From Pseudomonas rustica (GTDB taxonomy: Bacteria; Pseudomonadota; Gammaproteobacteria; Pseudomonadales; Pseudomonadaceae), in the NCBI RefSeq assembly GCF_018336155.1, contig NZ_JAGYHF010000007.1, positions 186,001 through 250,000 of the forward strand: a stretch of DNA of 64,000 nt. The letters run 5' to 3'. A model generated the notes under the pieces. That model worked only from the letters and a program-made list of their open reading frames with translations. It had not been told where the DNA came from and did no database searches. The position numbers and the translations under genes are program-made. Numbering within the stretch: the stretch's first letter is position 1; the number at the start of each line of letters is the position of its first letter. Positions 58,499 to 64,000 of the stretch are shown in pieces.

Positions 58499-59287
58499 TC
58501 AGGCGTTTAGAAACGCCAATACGCGATCACTGAAATCAGCACCGGCCTGCACGTTCGACAGGTGCGCCGCATAGAACTCGGCGTACTCGGCACCGCGTAC
58601 ATGCTCCTGAATGAAATGCCCACCGGCCGGCGGCGTCACCGCATCTTCGGTGCCGGCAATCACCAGCAACGGCACGTTGATCGAAGCCAGTTGCTCGCGG
58701 AAATCGGCATCACGCACCGCCGCGCAATTGGCCGCATACCCTTCAGGCGAAGTCGCCGCGAGCATGTCGGTAATCTGCTTGGCTGCGGCCGGATGTGCAG
58801 CGGAAAAATCCGGGGTAAACCAGCGAGCAATCGATGCATCGCGCAGAGCAACCATCGCCGCCGCGCCGTCACGCAGCACGGTTTCGATACGCGGATTCCA
58901 CACCGATGGATCACCGATTTTGGCTGCCGTGTTGCAGACGATCAGTTTGTGCAGACGATGCCCGGCATTGATCCCCAGCCACTGGCCGATCAGGCCGCCC
59001 ATCGACAGTCCGCAGAAATGCGCGCGATCAATGTGCAACGCATCCAGCAAACCGAGTACGTCGTGACCGAGTTGCTCGATGCTGTACGGCCCCGGCGTAA
59101 CCAGTGATTTGCCGTGACCACGGGTGTCGAAACGCAGCACGCGGAAATGCTCGGTGAACGCCGGCATCTGCGCGTCCCACATGTGCAGATCAGTGCCCAA
59201 CGAGTTGGACAGCACCAGCACCGGCGCATCGACCGGGCCTTCTATTTGATAGTGCAGTTCGCCATCGGCGAGTTGAACGAAAGCCAC
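58499..59287 (-). CDS. pcaD: 3-oxoadipate enol-lactonase
   Basis: 262 residues. Alpha/beta hydrolase with the nucleophile elbow HFCGLSMGGLIGQW (S95), the acid Asp in VIAGTEDAVTPP and the His in FYAAHLSNVQ. The oxyanion region is VLVLSNSLGTDLHMWD. Hydrolyses the enol-lactone to beta-ketoadipate, joining the protocatechuate and catechol branches. Gap of 12 bases to pcaB upstream. Confidence 0.94.
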   Translation of the reverse strand: MAFVQLADGELHYQIEGPVDAPVLVLSNSLGTDLHMWDAQMPAFTEHFRVLRFDTRGHGKSLVTPGPYSIEQLGHDVLGLLDALHIDRAHFCGLSMGGLIGQWLGINAGHRLHKLIVCNTAAKIGDPSVWNPRIETVLRDGAAAMVALRDASIARWFTPDFSAAHPAAAKQITDMLAATSPEGYAANCAAVRDADFREQLASINVPLLVIAGTEDAVTPPAGGHFIQEHVRGAEYAEFYAAHLSNVQAGADFSDRVLAFLNA

Positions 59288-59299
59288 AGCCCTCTCCTT

Positions 59300-60664
59300 T
59301 CAGACAGACAATGCGTTGTGTTCGGCCACCGCACGCTCGACCCAGGTTTTCGCCTGACCGAGGTAATGGGCGGGGTTCAAAAGATGATCGAGTTCAGCAC
59401 TGCTCAATTCGGCGGTGACTTGCGGTTCGTCACCGAGTACGGCGCGCAAATGACGCTGCTCGGCCACCGCGCGCTTGCAGCATTGTTCGAGCAGATGATG
59501 CGCGGTGTCGCGGCCGACCCGTTGCGCGAGGACGATGCTCACCGCTTCGGCCAGCACCAGCCCTTGGGTCAGTTCGAGATTGCGCGCCATGCGCTCAGCG
59601 TCGACTTCCAGACCCTCAGCGAGCAATTTCGCCTGTTGCAGCGAACCGGAAACCAGGCAGCAGATTTCCGGCAAGGTTTCCCACTCGGCATGCCACAAAC
59701 CGAGGCTGCGTTCGTGCTCCTGCGGCATTGCGCTGAACAGCGTCGAGACCAGACCCGGCACACGCGTCGCCGCACCGATCAACACCGCTGCGCCAACCGG
59801 ATTGCGTTTGTGCGGCATGGTCGACGAACCGCCCTTGCCCGGCGCTGAAGGCTCGAAAACCTCAGCGGCTTCGGTCTGCATCAACAGGCTGATGTCGCGG
59901 CCGAATTTGCCGAGGCTGCCGGCGATCAAACCGAGCACCGCACCGAACTCCACCACGCGATCGCGCTGGGTATGCCACGGTTGTTCCGGCAAGGTCAGTT
60001 GCAGTTCTCCGGCCAGCGCTTCGGCAATCGGCATCGCCTGCTCACCCAACGCCGCGAGCGTCCCCGAGGCGCCGCCAAATTGCAGCACCAGCAGACGCGG
60101 TTTGAGTTCGCGCAGACGCTGACGGCTGCGAGTCACGGCCCCCAGCCATCCGGCGATTTTCATGCCGAGGGTAACCGGCGTCGCATGTTGCAGCCAGGTA
60201 CGTCCGGCCAGCGGCGTCGCTGCATGACGTTGCGCTTGAGTGGCGAGGGAATCGGCCAATTGCGCCAGATCACTTTCAATCAATTCCAGCGCCTGACGCA
60301 ATTGCAGTACCAGCCCGGAATCCATCACGTCCTGACTGGTCGCGCCCAAATGCACATAACGCTCGGCTTCTGCATCGGTCGCGGCAATCTGTTTGCCCAA
60401 CGCTTTGACCAGCGGAATCGCCGAATTGCCGGCCGTGGCAATCGCCTCGCCCAGTGCTGCGAAGTCATACAGACCGGCGCTGCACGCCGCCGCAATCGGC
60501 GCCACCGCAGTGGACGGAATCAAGCCGACCCGCGCCTCGGCCCGGGCCAGCGCCGCTTCGAAGTCGAGCATCGCCTGCACGCGGCCCTGATCGCAGAACA
60601 CCTCACGCATATCGCGGGCAGTGAAGTAGGCATCGAACAATTGATTGCCCGGTCGCTGAGTCAT
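59300..60664 (-). CDS. pcaB: 3-carboxy-cis,cis-muconate cycloisomerase
   Basis: 454 residues. Fumarase/aspartase superfamily signature GKGGSSTMPHKRNPVGAAVL with the flexible loop, GATSQDVMDSGLVLQLRQAL, and TWLQHATPVTLGMKIAGWLG supplying the active-site residues. It lactonises 3-carboxymuconate. Forty-five bases separate it from the upstream transporter gene pcaT. Confidence 0.94.
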   Translation of the reverse strand: MTQRPGNQLFDAYFTARDMREVFCDQGRVQAMLDFEAALARAEARVGLIPSTAVAPIAAACSAGLYDFAALGEAIATAGNSAIPLVKALGKQIAATDAEAERYVHLGATSQDVMDSGLVLQLRQALELIESDLAQLADSLATQAQRHAATPLAGRTWLQHATPVTLGMKIAGWLGAVTRSRQRLRELKPRLLVLQFGGASGTLAALGEQAMPIAEALAGELQLTLPEQPWHTQRDRVVEFGAVLGLIAGSLGKFGRDISLLMQTEAAEVFEPSAPGKGGSSTMPHKRNPVGAAVLIGAATRVPGLVSTLFSAMPQEHERSLGLWHAEWETLPEICCLVSGSLQQAKLLAEGLEVDAERMARNLELTQGLVLAEAVSIVLAQRVGRDTAHHLLEQCCKRAVAEQRHLRAVLGDEPQVTAELSSAELDHLLNPAHYLGQAKTWVERAVAEHNALSV

Positions 60665-60709
60665 AAAAATCCTTGCCGGCGCGGGCCATCACGGCCCGCG
60701 CGCATCGGG

Positions 60710-62005
60710 TTAGAGATCGTGGTGCAAATACGCCGCTTGTTTCGGCAAGCGCAGACTGAACAGGAACGCGATCGCCATCATCGCCGTCACGTACCAGTAG
60801 AAGGAGTTTTCCATGCCGATGTTCTTCAGGCTCAGCGCGACGAATTCCGCCGAACCGCCGAAGATCGCATTCGCCACCGCGTACGCCAGACCAACGCCGA
60901 GGGCGCGGACTTCCGGCGGGAACATTTCGGCTTTCACCAGACCGCTGATCGAGGTGTAGAAACTGACGATCGCCAGCGCAACGGTGATCAACACAAACGC
61001 CAGAAACGGACTGCTGACGCTCTTCAGGCTCAACAGAATCGGCACGGTGAACAGCGTACCGAGCGCGCCGAACCAGAGCATCGAATTACGTCGGCCGATC
61101 TTGTCGGCGAGCATGCCGAACAGCGGCTGCATGCACATATACAGGAACAGCGCGCCGGTCATGATGTAGCTGGCGGTCTTGGCGTGCATGCCGGCGGTGT
61201 TCACCAGATATTTCTGCATGTACGTGGTGAAGGTGTAGAAAATCAGCGAGCCACCGGCGGTGTAACCGAGCACGGTGATGAACGCGGCTTTGTGATCGCG
61301 GAACAGCGCGCGGATGCTGCCGGCGTCTTTGTGTTCGCGGGTTTCCTTGTTGGTGGTTTCTTTCAGCGAGCGACGCAGGAACAGCGAAATCACCGCCGCA
61401 ACTGCACCCACAACAAACGGAATCCGCCAGCCGTAAGCACGCAGGTCTTCTTCGGTGAGGAACTGTTGCAGGATCACCACCAGCGACACCGCCAGCAGTT
61501 GCCCGCCGATCAAGGTCACGTACTGGAACGAGGCGAAAAATCCGCGCTGGCCCTTGAGCGCGACTTCGCTCATGTAGGTCGCGGTGGCGCCGTATTCACC
61601 GCCGACCGACAGGCCTTGCAGCAAACGCGCGAACAGCAACAGGATCGGCGCCCAGACGCCAATGCTGTTGTAGGTCGGCAGGCAAGCGATCAGCAACGAG
61701 CCGAAGCACATCATCAGAATCGAGATGAGCATGGATTTCTTGCGCCCATGCTTGTAAGCGATCCGGCCGAAAATCCAGCCACCGATCGGACGCATCAGGA
61801 AGCCGGCAGCGAACACGCCAGCCGTGTTGACCAGTTGCACCGTCGGGTTATCGGAGGGGAAAAACGCCGGGGCGAAATAGATCGCGCAAAAGGCGTAAAC
61901 GTAGAAGTCGAACCATTCGACAAGGTTGCCGGACGAGGCGCCGACAATGGCAAAGATGCGCTTGCTGCGCTCTTCGCCGGTGTAATGGGAGGTGGTCGTT
62001 GTCAT
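60710..62005 (-). CDS. pcaT: MFS dicarboxylate/beta-ketoadipate transporter PcaT
   Basis: 431 residues. Metabolite:H+ symporter subfamily ([40 protein letters not shown] as motif [21 protein letters not shown]). In P. putida PcaT takes up beta-ketoadipate. Similar to alpha-ketoglutarate permeases, so only context makes it PcaT. It sits between pcaG and pcaB in the operon, after a 263-base gap filled by repeats, which suggests its own promoter or reduced read-through. Confidence 0.88.
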   Translation of the reverse strand: MTTTTSHYTGEERSKRIFAIVGASSGNLVEWFDFYVYAFCAIYFAPAFFPSDNPTVQLVNTAGVFAAGFLMRPIGGWIFGRIAYKHGRKKSMLISILMMCFGSLLIACLPTYNSIGVWAPILLLFARLLQGLSVGGEYGATATYMSEVALKGQRGFFASFQYVTLIGGQLLAVSLVVILQQFLTEEDLRAYGWRIPFVVGAVAAVISLFLRRSLKETTNKETREHKDAGSIRALFRDHKAAFITVLGYTAGGSLIFYTFTTYMQKYLVNTAGMHAKTASYIMTGALFLYMCMQPLFGMLADKIGRRNSMLWFGALGTLFTVPILLSLKSVSSPFLAFVLITVALAIVSFYTSISGLVKAEMFPPEVRALGVGLAYAVANAIFGGSAEFVALSLKNIGMENSFYWYVTAMMAIAFLFSLRLPKQAAYLHHDL

Positions 62006-62075
62006 TGTTTTTCACTCGATAGGGACAGTGAGAGTCTAGACATACTTTGCAACAGTCCCGTTCCACAAGGCGAAA

Positions 62076-62268
62076 CATCAAAAGATCGCAGCCTTCGGCA
62101 GCTCCTACATGGGTCTGCATTCCCCTGTTGATCGTTCCCACGCTCTGCGTGGTAACGCATCCGGTGACGCTCCGCGTCACGGTGGACGCGGAGCGTCCAT
62201 GGCGGCATTCCCACGCAGAGCGTGGGAACGATCATGTAGGAGCTGCCGCAGGCTGCGATCTTTTGATC
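62076..62268. repeat. Composite repeat island: REP, GATCGTTCCC palindrome, REP
   Basis: A REP unit (62076-62110, AAAGATCGCAGCCTTCGGCA), then the palindromic element at 62128-62233 (GATCGTTCCCACGCTCTGCG ... GCAGAGCGTGGGAACGATCA), then a second REP unit (62234-62268) in inverse orientation ending at the pcaG stop. The palindrome seems to have landed inside a REP pair, splitting it. It lies inside the pca operon. Confidence 0.85.
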
Positions 62269-62835
62269 TTAATAATCGAAGAACACCGTCTCGGCATCAG
62301 TGCCCTGCAAAATCACATTCCACTGGTAAACACCCGATTCATCCTTCTTCGCCAGCAAGGTCGCGCGGCGTTCAGCCGGCACACATTCGAGCAACGGATC
62401 ATCAACGTTGGCCGGCTCGCCTTCAAAGTAGATCCGCGTCAGCAAATGCTTCACCAAGCCACGGGCAAACACCAGCACCACCAAATGCGGCGCCTGTGTC
62501 GAGCCCTTCAGCCCTTCAACCGTGCCCGGTTTGATCGTGGTAAAGCGAAACCGCCCTTCAGCATCCACCGGCACGCGGCCAAAGCCTTCGAAGTTCGGGT
62601 CGAGCGCTTTGTCCTGCTCGTCTTCCGGGTGGTCGTACTTGCCGGCAGCGTTCGCCTGCCAGACTTCAAGCATGGCGTCGTTGACGACATCGCCTTTGCC
62701 ATCCACCACTTGCCCGGTGATCGCCACGCGCTCGCCGAGGGTTTGTTCGACGGTGAGGTCTTCGCGGTTCAGCCAGGTCAGGCCGATGTGGTAATACGGC
62801 CCGACGGTGTGGGACGTGGTCGCAGTCAGCGTCAT
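62269..62835 (-). CDS. pcaG: Protocatechuate 3,4-dioxygenase alpha subunit
   Basis: 188 residues. Intradiol dioxygenase fold without the full iron ligands: TTSHTVGPYYHIGLTWLNRE, MLEVWQANAAGKYDHPEDEQ, GRFRFTTIKPGTVEG. It pairs with PcaH to form the (alpha-beta-Fe)12 enzyme that cleaves protocatechuate to 3-carboxymuconate. The start ATG 62835 lies one base from the pcaH stop. Confidence 0.93.
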   Translation of the reverse strand: MTLTATTSHTVGPYYHIGLTWLNREDLTVEQTLGERVAITGQVVDGKGDVVNDAMLEVWQANAAGKYDHPEDEQDKALDPNFEGFGRVPVDAEGRFRFTTIKPGTVEGLKGSTQAPHLVVLVFARGLVKHLLTRIYFEGEPANVDDPLLECVPAERRATLLAKKDESGVYQWNVILQGTDAETVFFDY

Positions 62836-62836
62836 C

Positions 62837-63541
62837 TTATTTCTCCATCGGCGTGGCTTCACGCCCGCGCAGCACGATGTCCCAGCGATAACCGAGGGCG
62901 TAGGACGGAATGGTTTTTTCCAGATCGAAACTGGCGATCAGGCGTTCCTTGGCCGAAGTGTCCGGCACGCAGTTGTAGATCGGGTCGTAGGCCAGCAGCG
63001 GGTCACCCGGGAAATACATTTGCGTAACCAGGCGCGTAAGAATGCTCGGCCCGAACAGCGAAAAGTGAATGTGCGCCGGACGCCAGGCGTTGTGGTGGTT
63101 ACCCCACGGATAGGCGCCAGGCTTGATGGTCTGGAACTGATACCAGCCGTCGGCGTCGGTCACGGTGCGGCCGGTGCCGGTGAAGTTCGGGTCGAGCGGC
63201 GCATCATGCACGTCGCGCTTGTGGTTATAGCGGCCAGCGGCGTTGGCCTGCCAGATTTCCACCAGAATCCCCGGCACCGGCAGACCGTTTTCGTCGAGCA
63301 CGCGGCCGTGAATGATGATGCGCTCGCCCTGTGGCTCGCCTGCATGCTGGGCGGTCAGGTCGTTATCGGTGTCGCCCACGCGCTCGGCGCCGATGGTCGG
63401 CCCGGTGATTTCCGACAGCGAATGCGGCAGAAACACCAACGGCTTCGACGGCGAGCGCAGGTTGGTGGATTGATAGGTCGGGTGCAGGTACTCAGGCTGA
63501 GTGCCTTCCTGCGGACGACGGTAACCAGGCTTGTCAGACAT
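62837..63541 (-). CDS. pcaH: Protocatechuate 3,4-dioxygenase beta subunit
   Basis: 234 residues. The non-haem Fe(III) ligands are all present: Y105 (AAGRYNHKRD), Y144 (GAYPWGNHHN), H157 and H159 (RPAHIHFS). Their spacing is identical to P. putida PcaH (Y108, Y147, H160, H162). Catalyses ring cleavage of protocatechuate with O2. Coupled to pcaG (one-base gap) and preceded by pcaF on the same strand, 36 bases away. Confidence 0.95.
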   Translation of the reverse strand: MSDKPGYRRPQEGTQPEYLHPTYQSTNLRSPSKPLVFLPHSLSEITGPTIGAERVGDTDNDLTAQHAGEPQGERIIIHGRVLDENGLPVPGILVEIWQANAAGRYNHKRDVHDAPLDPNFTGTGRTVTDADGWYQFQTIKPGAYPWGNHHNAWRPAHIHFSLFGPSILTRLVTQMYFPGDPLLAYDPIYNCVPDTSAKERLIASFDLEKTIPSYALGYRWDIVLRGREATPMEK

Positions 63542-63577
63542 GTCGCTTTCCTCTGTTCTTTTTCGTCACGGCTTGCG

Positions 63578-64000
63578 TCAGACGCGTTCGATGGCCAGGG
63601 CCAGACCTTGGCCGACGCCGACGCACATGGTCGCCAGACCTTTCTTGCCACCGGTCTTTTCCAACTGATGCAGTGCGGTCAACACCAGACGCGCACCGCT
63701 CATGCCCAACGGGTGACCGTGGGCAATCGCACCGCCGTTCGGGTTGACCTGCGCGGCGTCATCCGCCAGACCCAATTCACGCAGCACCGCCAAGCCTTGG
63801 CTGGCAAACGCTTCGTTGAGTTCGATCACGTCGAAATCGCTGACCGCTACGCCGAGGCGTTCGATCAATTTGCGCACCGCTGGCACCGGGCCGATGCCCA
63901 TTACGCGCGGCGCTACGCCGGCGCTGGCCATGCCGAGCACTTTGGCGCGGGCGGTCAGGCCGTGTTTTTTCACCGCTTCGGCGGACGCGAGAATCAGCGC
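63578..64000 (-). CDS. pcaF: Beta-ketoadipyl-CoA thiolase, C-terminal part (runs off the window)
   Basis: About 140 C-terminal residues are visible; the frame is open to the window edge. Thiolase landmarks: [40 protein letters not shown] (catalytic His) and [16 protein letters not shown] (second active-site Cys). PcaF cleaves beta-ketoadipyl-CoA to acetyl-CoA and succinyl-CoA. Placement directly before pcaHG and the other pca genes supports pcaF over fadA-like thiolases. Confidence 0.88.
   Translation of the reverse strand, partial: ALILASAEAVKKHGLTARAKVLGMASAGVAPRVMGIGPVPAVRKLIERLGVAVSDFDVIELNEAFASQGLAVLRELGLADDAAQVNPNGGAIAHGHPLGMSGARLVLTALHQLEKTGGKKGLATMCVGVGQGLALAIERV

Noticed and set aside
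59972..62131. Long plus-strand open frame opposite pcaB and pcaT.
   Set aside because: Shadow of two certain genes; composition of Arg/Gln-rich nonsense.

Overview
The window is about 64 kb of chromosomal DNA from a Pseudomonas of the fluorescens group. The evidence is a chromosomal fosA, an emhRABC/ttgRABC-type efflux locus directly beside a pca (protocatechuate) cluster, xenB, olsBA, short GC-rich genes, and more than twenty intergenic palindromic repeat elements of families typical of this genus. There is no phage, integron, IS element, rRNA, tRNA or CRISPR array that I can see.

Layout. 1-6 kb: the end of a HigBA toxin-antitoxin pair whose toxin frame carries an amber codon, two small-molecule methyltransferases, small stress or membrane proteins (iron-permease-like, DUF4142, a 52-residue KGG-repeat protein), a LysE exporter and fosA. 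6-12 kb: two LysR regulators, a YdcZ-type transporter and a CoA-transferase / HMG-CoA-lyase-like / MFS cluster that looks like a catabolic route for a small branched dicarboxylate. 12-20 kb: an alpha-oxoamine synthase coupled to an MFS exporter (possible signal or metabolite synthesis), an iron-type alcohol dehydrogenase (YiaY), a stand-alone SIR2-like DUF4917 protein, and a divergently regulated class II aldolase / DapA-like pair with a clear palindromic operator. 20-24 kb: a Fur-box-preceded sigma factor, anti-sigma and TonB-dependent haem-type receptor (cell-surface signalling). 24-34 kb: DJ-1/PfpI protein, EamA transporter followed by a 15-copy octamer tandem repeat, a methyltransferase, the LemA/TPM set, periplasmic beta-glucosidase BglX, ClsB-type phospholipid synthase and YceI. 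34-42 kb: an M20 amidohydrolase / MFS / amidase / IclR operon, and a serine hydrolase with a small partner.

42-48 kb: ornithine-lipid genes olsBA behind a possible Pho box, acpH, then an arsR-MFS-xenB operon with its own operator cluster and terminator, followed by an AT-rich orphan gene. 48-64 kb: emhR and emhABC (RND multidrug efflux), an OprD-family porin preceded by a near-exact PcaR box, a second trans-aconitate-methyltransferase-like gene, and the minus-strand pca operon pcaF(partial)-H-G-T-B-D-C, which converts protocatechuate towards beta-ketoadipate and acetyl/succinyl-CoA. The porin and PcaT would supply aromatic or dicarboxylic substrates to that pathway.

The most interesting leads are the SIR2-like protein, the oxoamine synthase/exporter pair, the amber-interrupted toxin, the octamer tandem repeat, the AT-rich orphan gene, and several regulatory sites (TGACAC-N3-GTGTCA operator, PcaR box, Pho box, ArsR operators). 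All functions are inferred from sequence reading without database searches.
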